From the NCBI RefSeq assembly GCF_910592395.1, contig NC_088310.1, forward strand, positions 15,197,501-15,261,500: DNA of 64,000 bases. Direction: 5' to 3'. The notes beneath the pieces are model-generated. The model did no database searches. It was not told where the DNA came from and was given only the letters and a program-made list of their open reading frames with translations. A program made the position numbers and the translations under genes. The DNA is from Lineus longissimus. Its lineage: Eukaryota; Nemertea; Pilidiophora; Heteronemertea; Lineidae. Positions 34,956-46,481 of this stretch are shown piece by piece; the stretch's first letter is position 1; every line of letters starts with the position of its first letter.

Positions 34956-35460
34956 TATCAAATTATGTTTATGGATAAAAACAATGAACTGTTTTGTTTT
35001 AAACGATCTGAATGGCCTTATTCTTCTATAATAAATAAATACAATAAATATAGAATTTGTAAAGCGCCTTTCCAGGTCACCCTGCTCAAAACGTTACCTG
35101 GGTGAGGGTCGCGGCAGATGTAATTGCTTTGGGGAGTCGATTCCAGAGAAAAGGGGCAGCCACGGAGAAACTACGATCCCCGTACTTTGATTTTGAGCGA
35201 GGTACAAGGAGACGGGGTAACGGAAAGAAAAGAACAAGCAGAAAAATAAGTCCGCCGGCGATTGTCGGGAAGCTGGATTACTAATACGCAAGAGAGCACT
35301 TGAAGCGCTTAAACCTGAAATCCCAAAGGCATCCACATCGGGAGGAGCAGATGCAAGTGATGACGGTAAGACAAGAAAGAACGCAGACGCTGTTCAAAAT
35401 AACACTGAACATACTGTAGAACTTTGAATAAGCAAGTGCCACGGAAATTGGAACACTCGT
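34956..35460 (+). other. possible tail of virus-like block plus unknown repeat
   Basis: 34956-35050 stays AT-rich and looks like block sequence. From 35056 (AAAGCGCCTTTCCAGGTCACCCTGCTCAAA) the base composition changes to GC-richer. An open stretch GSRFQRKGAATEKLRSPYFD may be a repeat-encoded phrase. A second open stretch at about 35285-35425 (RALEALKPEIPKASTSGG) ends with TGA at 35425. Neither is assigned. Confidence 0.3.
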
Positions 35461-36955
35461 AGATTTTTATTAGCTCAACTGACAAAGTCAGCGGAGCTAG
35501 TCAAATAGCTATTCGATTGGTGTCCGTCCTTCCACCCATCCTGCCATCCTTCCATCATGCCATCTGTAGACAAAGTTGGGCATTTTGTAATCATACAACC
35601 GAGGCACTTCAAATCTAGTCTTGCTTATAAACACCGCAGAAAATGTTGCTTACGGAAAAAAATTTGGACGATTCGACTCAAATTCAGCTCCCCAGGGGGC
35701 AAAATGCGTAAATGAAAAAACAATTTTTTGACGCTCTATTCCAGCAGATAAAAGCTTGAAATAAAGTTGAAAAGGTCTTCATGATACAGAAGTTTTGATA
35801 TAAAATAGATTAGTGTCGATTTATATCACCAGTTGGCGGTAGTGAGCAAAACTGTTGTTTGACCCCGGATGACCCCGCTTTAAATTTCCCGCCGAGGTTA
35901 CCTGGAGTACTATCGTCAAGAAAATGGCGGTGACATTTTTATTTCTACCGGAGCGATGATTTTGTGAGTAACGAATTTTCTTTTTTAAGCCTTTACGGAA
36001 ACGTATTTTGGTACGAAACTTCACACGTTTATAGAAAAGATCAACGAGAATGTGTTCAAATGCCCTCATAACGATGAGTTCAACAGAATTTGGTCAAAAC
36101 AACCTTCGAATGGAGTCAACTTTCTTTGCGAAATTGAAGCGACGACCTCATTATTTATCGTAATTTATGCAGATCTGAGTCCAGCTGATGGGTGATGTTC
36201 TGATTTGTGTTCAAACTATTGGAAACTTTGGAAATTAGTTCTATTAGTTCTACTATTCTGCAGGAGTATATTATAGCCATTGATGTTGACAGCTAAAAGC
36301 ACGAAAACTTTGTTCAGGTTTCTCGTCCAATCACGTGACCTCTCCAACACTCGATAATGCACTCTTTTCGTCCACGTTTTAGGCCAATCTTCGGCCTGAA
36401 CATGAAATCTAATAAGCGCAGTACTTAAATCAGATGTTTCTCTCGCCTTGAAAACATTCCTGGGTAAAATCCATTGAGATTAGCCGAGTTAATCCACTTT
36501 TTCCGTGCCTAAAATCTCTGCCGCTGAATTCTATAAATAGAAACTATTAACATCGCAGCAGTGTGGTTCCCATTGTGCGCCCTCCCACTTCACACTATGT
36601 CAGGAACTTTTACGGAGAGAGAGGGCGTGCGGTAAGAAGAATGGCCAAAATGACGTCACGTTTTCCTGGCAATGTCTCTTGCCAGACCAGTCAAGCATTG
36701 GGAAAGCATCTTTACAGACAATGTTAGAACTAGAAAACGAATATGTTAATTTGCAAAATTAAAAGCAGATTTCACCACTAACCAGCCAAATCGGAATACG
36801 ACGGCGCAAAATGTTCTCGCTTTCCTCCTGCTAAAAAACCTTGTTCCCGCACTCCTATTTTAATTTATGCCAAGGAATATGATATGATCTGTTTTCACTT
36901 TTTTGTAATTAAATGGTATTCATATAATGAGATCAATAGTAGTGTCCGTGTCAGA
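35461..36955. other. repeat start and gene-free stretch
   Basis: 35461 onward (TTTTTATTAGCTCAACTGAC, then CAGCGGAGCTAG and GGTGTCCGTCC) looks like the head of a dispersed repeat similar in style to the starts at 1587 and 13606. The rest holds no supported gene. A CRE-like TGACGTCA occurs at 36651-36658 in unassigned sequence. Confidence 0.4.
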
Positions 36956-36959
36956 TCCC

Positions 36960-36997
36960 ATCATGGAGGCATAAATAATTATTTATACCTCCATGAT
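36960..36997. repeat. 38-bp palindrome
   Basis: ATCATGGAGGCATAAATAAT is followed immediately by its reverse complement with a single mismatch and no loop. It could extrude a cruciform or be the tip of a foldback element. Confidence 0.85.
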
Positions 36998-37490
36998 CAC
37001 ATCGTTCAACTAGTCTTCTCTCCCCAGGTGCCTCACACGGACCTTCACGTCCCCATACTCAAGACCAACTCTTACAATATCGCCCTCAAAACAACCCTGG
37101 AGTCATGAATTCACAGGTGCTCCTGTGAAATCTCAGTTCTAGTTTTTTTATCAAACTTTATCGAGGGTTATCGAATCGAATGGATGTGTCGATCGTCGGG
37201 GCGGATTGATATGTGGTCAGGTTGTGCGTCCAAGGCGATTAGGTCATTCAGTTAGTTTGAGAAAGATCATGATCATGAAGATGCGTGTTGTGTTATCATA
37301 ACTGGAAAATAAGTTGAAGTTATTATTAGTACTACGATTCTTACATGAGTAAAAAGTAGACGTTTCAAGCAACACAATAATGTTACTCCCATAAAAAAAC
37401 TGTCAATTCTCCTTACCACTCACAGAAGCCAAGCCATTGCTGTTAAGTTATGCAGGGGCTTAATCAATTACTTGCACTCCATGTGGGGTG

Positions 37491-37581
37491 AATAACATTA
37501 CCTTTTGAACGGCTGGCTGTAGGGGGATGATTGGAACAGCCGGTATACCTGCTGACCTGCTGAACCGAGGGTAATGTTATT
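37491..37581. repeat. short inverted repeat, 91 bp
   Basis: AATAACATTACC at 37491-37502 and GGTAATGTTATT at 37570-37581 are exact inverted repeats around a GC-richer centre. Possible very short MITE. Confidence 0.5.
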
Positions 37582-38626
37582 TTCAATCCACGATTGCAGG
37601 TCACCTGATTTTCGAGATTTCGCGGGAAATGAAATTGTAAACAAACGCATGTGTGCAGTTCAAATGTAAACAAAAATGTATTTTTGGTACTTTTGGTTGC
37701 TGGACTTGGGTTTTCCCGCAGTTAGGAGCTGGATCAAATTGGTGGTCTATTGTGCTGTTTTAGTCAGAGGTAGCCCTTGATTATGAAGGGATTTTCAAAT
37801 TAGGGTGACCATAGTCTTTTATGTGCTCAGCTCACCACAGCTTTCAATACTTGATGTATCTGAAGAGGCGCGCGGAACCTGACATGGCCTTACCAAGGAG
37901 CTGCTAACTTTGCCTTTTTGGCTGAGACATTGCTTCATGTAGGACTAGGAGGAGCACGCATTTTAAAGTTATACTAGTGATAGTACAGTTGGTTCGAGCC
38001 ATTTGGAAGCCGACATGTGAAGGCCTATCTGGGTTCTCCTTCTTCTCCGTATAAAAAGGGGCATATTGCTGACTAAGGAACAAGGCATATTGACATTGCC
38101 TCATCATCTCTATGGGACCAATTGATATACTTTTATATGCACGCATACATCGTGCCATTTCAGGGTCCGAGTCTGTGGACAATTGGTTTGATTAATTTGT
38201 CTCTTCGATATTGCTCCTTTATTGCATTAGATTTTCATCACAATTCGATCTATTCAAGATATAGCCAATTTGAACCTGTCTGTGCCAAGGATAGATTGGT
38301 TCCAGATCGACTCACTATGACTAGGAATACGCAGTAGAGCACAATGTCATGAAAAACGACCCTTTGTATTGTAAATTCCAATCACCTGCAAGACAGGTCA
38401 ATTTCTCTCAATAAAATTAATTTTGTTGACTCCTGTAATCTCTACCTTATTAAAAAAAAAAGAAAGTGGTGCTAGTCCCAAACTGGTAATTTCTATTTAT
38501 TTTGACCTCTGTTAAATCATGATACCTCTCAATTACAGACAGCATTTTGTATCCTTGTGCTGTACAACACAGCCTGGACATACCACAGTTGTCCATGGAG
38601 AAGTCTCATCCTCTCTGACACTTTTT
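37582..38626. other. gene-free stretch
   Basis: No supported gene. Open frames of up to 92 codons on both strands lack motifs and splice support. Poly-A run at 38451-38461. Confidence 0.45.
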
Positions 38627-38670
38627 GGCTCACCGTAGGGGAGTCTATACAATACCGCAGTGTCCGTCGT

Positions 38671-38720
<50 letters not shown>

Positions 38721-40430
38721 CGTCGTATCCTAGTTCAAAAACTGTGGCACGTTTTTTAACCGCTAGGCCTATGAACTTAAAACTTTGTACACATGACCCC
38801 CTAGGTCAGATGACCCGTGACACTAAATTTCTATCCGATCTGATTCTCTACTTGGCCACCAGGGGGCCAAATGTGGATATCTAAAAAGTGTGATATCTCG
38901 CTTATTAGTGACTTGTTTTCGATAAAACTTTTGTGGTAGGTCCTCATAGCAAGGATACATCATATATCTTACGGGCTTTTAATTTGATCTACTTTTCGAG
39001 GTCGCAGAGGTCAAATGGCGTGAATTGGCCGTTTGAGTGTAACTATGGCACGTTTCTCAACCACCAAAGCTATGAGCTTGAAACTTGGTACATATAACCC
39101 CCTATATCAGATAACCTCTGGTGCTGAATTTCAGCCTGATCTGATTCTTGACTTTGCCACCAGGGGGCCAAAACAGAAAAAGTAAGAAGTGCAATAGCCT
39201 GCTTATTAGCAAATTGTTTTTGATGAAATTTTTATGGCAGGGACCCCTAGCAAGGTTACCTCAGATGTTGCACGATTTTTTGAATTTGACCTACTTTTTA
39301 AGGTCGCAGAGGTCAAATGGCGTAAATTTGCTGTTTGAGTGTAACTGTGGCACGTTTCTCAACCACAACAGTTATGAACTTGAAACTTTGAACAAATGAC
39401 CCCCTAGGTCAGTTGACCTTTTACACTGAATTTTGGTTCGGTCTGATTATTGACTTGGCCACCAGGGGGCCCAAACTCAAAACTCAAAAAGTGTGATTTC
39501 TCGCTTATTACTGATTTGTTTTTGATAAAAGTTTCATGGTAGGTACTCCTAGCAAGGATACATCACATATCGTACGGGTTTTTGATTTGACCCACCTTTC
39601 AAGTTCACATAGGTCAAAGTTGAAAACTTTACCGTTCTTGGTACGTTTTGTCGTTGTTCAATGTAAAGAGTTTTCATTTTGTGTAATGATGCATCTAAGA
39701 AGCCACGATTTGTATGCCAAGTTTCAGCCAGATCGGAATTCAAATATGGCCGATTTTGCATGTTTTGTGGGTTTTTCCTCGTATTGTGGCAATCCAAAGG
39801 TCGTGAGTTCAAACCCCGGTCAAGGACAGCCAAAAATGTTTTTATTTTTCATCTTTTCCTTTTTTCTTTTCTGAGTTCTATCTTACATTTTCTTCATTTT
39901 TTGATTTATTTGGTGCCATAGATTTAATTAGGCGGCCATCTTGGAAATAATTTTTTGCCGATTGCTGTAGTGTAACGAGTGATGAAATTGTTATGGTCAG
40001 GTGGATGTGTCTACATCACATATCACCCTGGTTTGTTATTTGACCTACCTGTCAGGGTCACTGAGGTCAAAGTTAAAAATGAAGACAACAATTTTTGGCT
40101 ACATACTGTAGCACTTTCTGTAACTGTCTACTAAAAATACTTACGGTGAGCACAATGGCCCCTGGCCGTTTCATTTTTTTCTGTAAAGCTACTGATACAA
40201 CATGCTGAACAAGGGATATCTTCCTTTGCCTCCTGTAATATTTACATACCATGGCTGATTAGTTCAATCATATTTCATCCACCTGGCAGCTCTGCATTGG
40301 AAATTTTAGTGGTATAACGTGTTCTCTTGACCTTCAAACAGTAGTATAAAGCTGATATTTACTACTTTATACCCTCAGTCCTATGTTATTAGGTCATCCA
40401 GCTGAGCGCCAGGCCCTTGGGCCTCTTGTT
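38627..40430 (+). mobile_element. hairpin-ended repeat element, about 1.8 kb
   Basis: Starts GGCTCACCGTAGGGGAGTC and ends GAGCGCCAGGCCCTTGG with GCCTCTTGTT, whose last part folds on GGCCC/GGGCC. Inside are a CGT microsatellite and three to four tandem units of about 300 bp (starts near 38741, 39041, 39341, about 39640), each with GGCACGTTT, TTGGCCACCAGGGGGCCAAA and AGGTCAAATGGCGT. Partial relatives are at 13150-13530 and 13606-14290. A terminal hairpin plus internal tandem repeats and no TIR suggests a Helitron/Helentron-type non-autonomous element, but the class is not proven. Confidence 0.65.
38666..38727. repeat. (CGT)n microsatellite
   Basis: About 18-20 CGT triplets, slightly interrupted. 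An Arg-rich open frame across it is an artefact of the repeat. Confidence 0.95.
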
Positions 40431-40674
40431 TATGCATGGTGTTGGCAGCAGTGATGTGATTCTCTAATCGAACATTCAAGCCTAACGGATGATTAGGCTA
40501 CTCTTCAAATAATTGTTCTCCAATTATACAATAAAATCCAGGCGTGTACTAAATATAGCTGAATTTCGAGCTAATATCGCTGACAATTTTTGGTGTGGTG
40601 CATAACTCTTTTACAGTGCAGTCCTCCATAGTGCATCTTCAAGTATTATTTCTTGCACGTTCTTTTTTCTTCAG

Positions 40675-40880
40675 AATTGGTGCCCGAAACTAAGCCCGCA
40701 GAAAAAAAGCCGAAAAAGAAAAAGGTGGATCCAATTGTTGAAATCATGGAACGAAAGATGGATTTGGAGGAGAAGAGAGAGGAAAGGATGGGAAAAGAAT
40801 TGGAAGAAAGACAAAAAGAGCGGGTGGAGAGGATGGAAATCATCAGACTTTTGATGAATAAACAGAATGCAAAAGACTAA
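40675..40880 (+). CDS. last exon of a SANT/Myb-type (Harbinger companion) protein
   Basis: After an acceptor (TTCTTTTTTCTTCAG ending 40674) an open frame of about 67 codons is very Lys/Glu-rich. KKPKKKKVDPIVEIMERK is followed by a helical charged segment ending LLMNKQNAKD, stop at 40878. This is the usual coiled-coil tail after a Myb/SANT-like domain in Harbinger second proteins, and it lies 100 bp from a Harbinger transposase in convergent orientation. The SANT domain itself is not found upstream, so this is inference. Confidence 0.4.
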
Positions 40881-40981
40881 TGAAAAACGTCTATTTGAAG
40901 TCAAATGTAATTGGGTTGGTTTGACTAAGAATACATGCATGTACATACCAATAATCTTTGTTCTTCTTTTGGCCTATCCAT

Positions 40982-42017
40982 TTAGCCTTGATGCACATTC
41001 AAGTAGTCTTCGAGTTCGGGTGGCTGTTGTCCAAAGTAATCGCCTGTCTCCGAGCCGTAAAGACATGTATGGCAGTTGGTCAGGATGCTGGCTACACAAT
41101 AGTATTTACCGACAGGCTGTAGCAGTAACTTCTGATTTTTCTTGAAATCGAGAAAGGCAAATAAATTGACAATTTTGCCGAATGTCCACTCTACACACGT
41201 CCTTACTTTTGACATGGTACGGTTGAACTCCTGTTCCAAAGGAGTGAGGGCTGCACCTCTGAATGGACCTATAAGTTGAGGTCTAATCGGATAGGCAGGA
41301 TCGCCATACAAGGACATGGGTTGCCCGTCTCTTTTAAAACGTTCTATATGCTGCAAAAGTCCACTGAGACGAAGAAGGGCAGAATCGTGACGTCGACCTT
41401 CTATTGGTCCGTACAGGTTTGCGATGAGTCCATTTGGTGTTATCACAGATTGAAACTTCAGGGCATGGACTCTCTTATGTCCATTGTAGCATTCTTGCTG
41501 ATTTTGACCTGGGCGACAAATTGGACGTACTGTACCGTCGATAAACCCCCATACGTTGTCTAATGCGGCTCCTTTCCTAGTAACAGCATCGGCAAAATCA
41601 TCGATGCCGTCTGTCAACCACGGTTGATTGAAATCCGTCAACAAACGGCTGATCCAGCACTTCATTTACGATAATCGAAAGAACAGATTTTGGCCGTCCA
41701 AACACTTTCCTCATGCTACTGAGTCTATTCGGGTAAGACAGTCTATACAAAAAAAATGCATAAACCCTCCATTCCTGATGCCACGGATCTGTCTGTCCTA
41801 GTGCCGTACATAGCCGAGGAATTTCAGCTTTTCCAAATCTGAATGAGGCTCGACATTCTTCGTCTGTGTACTGCTAAAGGTCAAAGCGAGGGCCCAACGG
41901 AGATTCCTCAGTGTCCGGTGGTGGTCTTTTCAATAAAGGTACCAATTCGTCCATGTCTAGATATACAAGGTACATTTCTAAATCACGAGCTCTCTTTCCT
42001 CTCCAAAGATATGCCAT
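40982..42017 (-). pseudogene. PIF/Harbinger transposase, nearly complete
   Basis: From the ATG at 42017 (MAYLWRGKRARDLEMYLVYL) through a DNA-binding region (CRASFRFGKAEIPRLC, RLSYPNRLSSMRKVFG) into the DDE_Tnp_4 core: WGFIDGTVRPICRP (first Asp), GHKRVHALKFQSV, GRRHDSALL, LYGDPAYPIRPQL (second Asp) and VEWTFGKI (Glu). It ends at 40982. All three catalytic acidic residues are visible. Only two lesions are seen: a TAG at 41874-41876 and a frameshift near 41655. In the family the enzyme cooperates with a SANT-domain partner to cut the element ends. Confidence 0.88.
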
Positions 42018-42429
42018 TCTGATGTCCCAAGTCCATCTACACCAGAACGAATCATTTTCCCGACTTAGTGCGTGTTCGCGCGATTTAGTTTACAAACGGA
42101 CCTGGACCTGTGTTAAAAAGAGGGCAAATTGTTCCATAATCGCAACGAAACATATTGTTATGAAATAATAACTCACTATTAGAGATAAATGTAAGTTTCC
42201 TTACTGTTTTATGTTGGTAAGAAAGCCACGTAGAATGACTTACACGAGACGCGCGTTAAACTGCGCGGAAACATCCTGCCGAACCACATAGTTCCAAGCG
42301 CCCTGCCAAATCCAAAAATATCCACTTACGGGGGGGCTATTACGTCCGCGCTCTTTGTGCACCTTCGCGCTCTTTGTGCACGTTCGCGTACACGTAAAAC
42401 GTCCTGCCAAAGGTCTCTAATGGCATATT

Positions 42430-42600
42430 ACCTGGGCCCGGTTTCTCAAAGAATCTTAAGTCTGTTTTGGTGACTTAAGTATGAGAATTTCTTAAGTTTT
42501 GTCTTAAGTTGATTCACAAAGATTCCTAGCTCGCCTAGCCGACTTAAGTACCCCAAAAACTTAAGCACGGTAGCTAATGCAAATCAAAGCAAGCCGAATA
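42430..42600. mobile_element. MITE-like sequence with GGGCCCGGTTTCTCAAAG start
   Basis: Begins GGGCCCGGTTTCTCAAAGAA and is full of CTTAAG/GACTTAAG motifs in both orientations (42451, 42475, 42502, 42541). The start resembles the MITEs at 4271 and 12717. A matching right end is not evident, so the boundary is approximate. Confidence 0.5.
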
Positions 42601-42647
42601 TATTCATATATATTAAACATGACCCAGTGCTCTAACTCAGTTTGAAC

Positions 42648-42829
42648 TACAGTGGACACCTCCCTTAGTGGACACCTCTCTATTGAGGATAACCTCTCCA
42701 TCAAGGACACTAGTTTTGGTCACAAAGTGGTTGTTTCCATTACATTTGACCTTTTTTATCAGGCACCTCTCAAGTAAGGACAGCACTTGCCAGTCCTAAG
42801 AGTGCCCTGAATAATAGAGAGGTACTGTA
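42648..42829. mobile_element. 182-bp pogo-like MITE
   Basis: The ends TACAGTGGACACCTCCC and AGAGAGGTACTGTA have TA flanks. The interior is closely related to 33753-33922 (ACTAGTTTTGGTC, GGTTGTTTCCATT). Confidence 0.85.
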
Positions 42830-42967
42830 GTATATATAGTATATATTTTATTCAAGTGTCATCTGTTTCACGATACAGCCAGCCTTATTTAGGCTTATAA
42901 GACACATTATACACACAGTTCCTATAATTGTGCTGCCACCTATTATCGATAATGGAACAACAGAAAG

Positions 42968-42975
42968 TGACGTCA
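42968..42975. promoter_or_regulatory. CRE-type palindrome in left TIR of ISL2EU-type element
   Basis: TGACGTCA, the full palindromic CREB/ATF consensus, about 510 bp upstream of the THAP gene start. The same octamer occurs in the opposite TIR. Confidence 0.55.
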
Positions 42976-43481
42976 TTTGAGGAAAGCGGGACTGTGTCTA
43001 GTTTTGTGAGTGCATGCTGAAATAAATGCATTTTATGTAGATTTCAGTGATTAGATACATAAATCAGAAGGTGAGTGATGTTAAGTACATTAGCCTTCTT
43101 ATGTAGTTTGTGTGATTGAACTTTTATTGATTGAAATAATGAAGAAAACGAACTTTGTCTGTTGGTAAACAATGACTGTGTACATGATGTGCACAGTAGT
43201 GACAGTGCATTCATGCAATACATAGCCTACTACATGTACTATAATCATGTAATAAGCCAAGTCCGGCTTGGGCCAAGGCCAGGGCAAGTTGATGAGAAGT
43301 AGGCAGACTACTATGACTGGGGTTAGGCCTAGCTTTGTGCTGCTGCTAGACTGTCATCATCACTTAACTTCCACTACCAGTACCATACCTGGTACATTTG
43401 TTTTCTTGTTAATTATTACAGCTCCCAGTCCACCCCTTCTCATTCAGACTGAATGTGTGTGACATTGTGGTGGAAAACGTC

Positions 43482-45475
43482 ATGGAGGTAAACGACCAAC
43501 CATTTAAAACACTGGTTGCAGCTGATCATCCCTACTCTTCCGCAAGCCCAAATACTGCTAAGAAACCGAAGTCGACAAAGGGACAAAAGGTTGGTTTTGC
43601 AATACTGGCTTTGGCATGTTGTAATGCTGTGGAAAGTCATTAAGTCATCATTTGCTGTTTCAGACAGAATTGGTTTGCCTCATAAAATTATTCCTCAGAA
43701 TCAGATCACTTTGATTTACATTGATTTTTTCTAATGGCATCATTGTAAAAAAAACACTATATTTTCACTATCTCTACAATACAAGATACCGTTAATATAT
43801 TTTGACCAAATACTGCTGTAAGTCCTGTCGGTATTGTACTGAGGTATTGGTTATCAACTCAAGTCATGTCCTCTCCTATTTTCAGAGCCACCGGAACTGC
43901 TGTGTTCCTCATTGCACTAAACATGGATATCATGATGTTGAAGGGCATGGAAAAGTCTCCTACTTTAAAATCCCAACGAAACCTGACATGAGGAAACGGT
44001 GGATTGCCAAGATAAGGCGAGACGAGGACGAGAACTTAAAAATCAGACACCATACATTTGTGTGTTCACAACACTTCAAAGACAGCGATTATGAATATTC
44101 ACAATTCGCAGGAAGGCGCTTCTTAAATGCAGATGCTGTTCCATCGTTGTTCAAATGTTGGGAAAGTGTTGGGAGCAGGCATCTCGTAAAGATAAGTAAG
44201 CCTAGGAAAGCAAACAGACTCCAGCAGAATCGCACAACAGCTGCGGAACAATCTCACAATTCTGACTCTGACCCTGACATGAAAAAATTGGTTGGTGATA
44301 CACCATCAATGGAACCGGATGCACCATCAGATGGACTCTCTGATGAGCTTGAAGACATTTCTTGTGAAAATGAAAGTGCCAATATTATGTCCAATGAAGA
44401 GGTTCTGCAAGGGAAACTGGCTGATAAGGAACTACAGTGTAAAATATTGCAAGAAAAGGTCCGATCTTTGACGCAGGAGCTTGAAGCTGTGAAATTAGAA
44501 CTGAAACAATGTGAATTTGCCATTGATAATGTTCGATCAAGTGATATTGTGTTTTTCACTGGTTTTCCAAGTATTGAAGTATTTGATCAAATGTTGACTT
44601 ACTTGAATCCTGGAGAGAATGGGGAGAATGTCACAATGGCAAATCAAGAAAGCCAGGCTTCAACCCCAACTTCATCTAGCAAGCGTGGTAGGCCAAGAAA
44701 ACTGACACCAAGAAACCAGTTCTTCTTGTACTTATGCCGTGTTAGATTAGGGCTGCTCGAGTTAGATTTGTCTTACAGATTTCGTATTTCACTGTCTTCT
44801 GTTAGCAAAATAATCATAACTTGGGCAAACTTTGTTTACTTGCGTCTAGGGTCTCTGAGCATTTGGCCTACCAAGGCACAAGTCTTGAAAAGCATGCCTG
44901 AAACCTTCATTCAGAAGTACCCAGACACCAGGGTCATCATTGATGCTTGTGAAATCAAGCTTGAAATGCCCTCTTCACTTGTGCTGAAGTCCCAAAGCTA
45001 TTCCAACTACAAGAGTTGTAATACACTGAAAGGCCTCATTGGAATATCCCCTGCTGGTAACTTAAGCTTTGTTTCACAGCTTTACACAGGTTCCATCTCT
45101 GACAAAGAGCTGACCATCCGCAGTGGCATCTTGCAATTGCCGTTTGAACGAGGCGATTCCTTGATGGCAGACAAGGGTTTTGATATTCAAGACCTACTGG
45201 ATAGAATTGGAGTAAGACTCAATATTCCTCCATTTCTTGGCAGAAATGATCAAATGCCAGCGGATGATGTTAGCAGTACACAGAGTATTGCGGCTGAGAG
45301 AATCCATGTTGAAAGATTAATCAACAAAGTGAAAAATTTCCACATATTTGACCAAGTCATTCCACTAAGCTTAGCTGGAACAATAAATCAGATTTGGACT
45401 GGTTGTGCCTTACTTACCCTCTTCCAAAATCCTATTATCTCTTGTACAGACCCTGTTGATGATGAGAGACTGTAA
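43482..45475 (+). CDS. THAP-domain DDE transposase (ISL2EU type)
   Basis: Two exons fit: 43482-43589 (ATG; 36 codons; donor AAAAG then GTTGGT) and 43886-45475 after TATTTTCAG, joined in phase, about 565 residues. Exon 2 opens with a C2CH THAP zinc finger (CCVPHC, then VCSQHF), followed by an acidic linker and a coiled coil (ELQCKILQEKVRSLTQELEA). The catalytic DDE_Tnp_4 domain follows: helix-turn-helix-like LSYRFRISLSSVSKII, first Asp in VIIDACEIKLE, second in LMADKGFDIQ, Glu in AERIHVERLINKVK. No stop interrupts it, so it may be functional. An upstream non-coding or coding exon is possible because the frame stays open before 43482 and an AG acceptor lies at 43420. Confidence 0.88.
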
Positions 45476-46481
45476 ACTACAGTAAGAGCACTGGTACCCC
45501 AGCTCAGTCACTTGCTGCAGATTTATAGGCTAATAGGATAATTGCCAAGTCAGGTTACGCTCCAGTTGAATATCAAGCCAGAAAATAGTGTTTCGGTACA
45601 ATGTATGTAGGCCTACATGTAGGTGTATGCCAAGGTGTCGGGCAGTGTTTACTTTCTGCCTGGATTTGGTGTCCTGTCCCCCAAAAATAAACGGTGTCAA
45701 GGTGAAAAGTTGTAGTGACTACGATCAGTGAGGTCTGGTAGATCAGTGTGTCAAGTTTCTTCAAACGAACTGTAGACCAGGAAATTTTCGTGAGTTAGGA
45801 AGCAAATGAAGACTAGTACTGAGGCCAACACAAGATTCAGTCCCACTGAAGTTTCTTGGCCATTAACCTCCACGGTGGTACAATCTGTCTCTGCCAGCCC
45901 AGGTCTAATGAGAAATTCATGCTGAGCTGCTATGTTGCTAGTGGAAACACCTCCTTATACTGCTGCAGAGTTAATCAGGAGATATCACCACCTTCTGGAC
46001 AGCTGCCCCAGTATGCTGATGAGAAATATTAGATCACCCAGATTGTACTGCCACCTTAGCATTTATCTGCTGTGGGTTGGGGATCTGAGGGTGGTCTTCC
46101 TGCAACCAAGGTCTCTTGCTAACCTATGGCTCCTACAAAGAGCAAGATTATGAGGTAGAGGTGGCTGAAACTTTAGTCAAGATTGCAAGTAGTAAAAAGG
46201 AGTCGCCTGTACTGTAAAATAATTTTTCCATTTATTGTAAAAAAATACTTCAACACCAATAAATTTTAGCAGCAATGCATGGTACCTCACTGAGTTCAAT
46301 TCATAAAACCAACAACACATATAATACAAACTTGATTCAGCAGATTTCCACACCAGTAGCAATAATGCGCGATACCTCATTGAGTTACATTCATAAAACC
46401 AACAATACATATAATACAAACTTGATTCTTCATTCAGCAGATTTCCACACCCATTAGCAGTAATGAGTAATGCATGATGCC
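45476..46481. other. intergenic region between the two convergent genes, with a tandem duplication
   Basis: Holds the 3' regions of both genes. 46266-46363 and 46364-46466 are two copies of a roughly 100-bp unit (CATTCATAAAACCAACAA, ATATAATACAAACTTGATTC, CAGCAGATTTCCACACC). No further gene. Confidence 0.6.

Noticed and set aside
38660-38730. Arg-rich protein over the CGT array
   Set aside because: Translation of a trinucleotide repeat, with no conserved flanking frame.
39779-39835. tRNA gene or SINE with B-box-like GAGTTCAAACCCC
   Set aside because: No convincing A box, acceptor stem or cloverleaf, and it lies within the repeat element. Possibly a chance B box.
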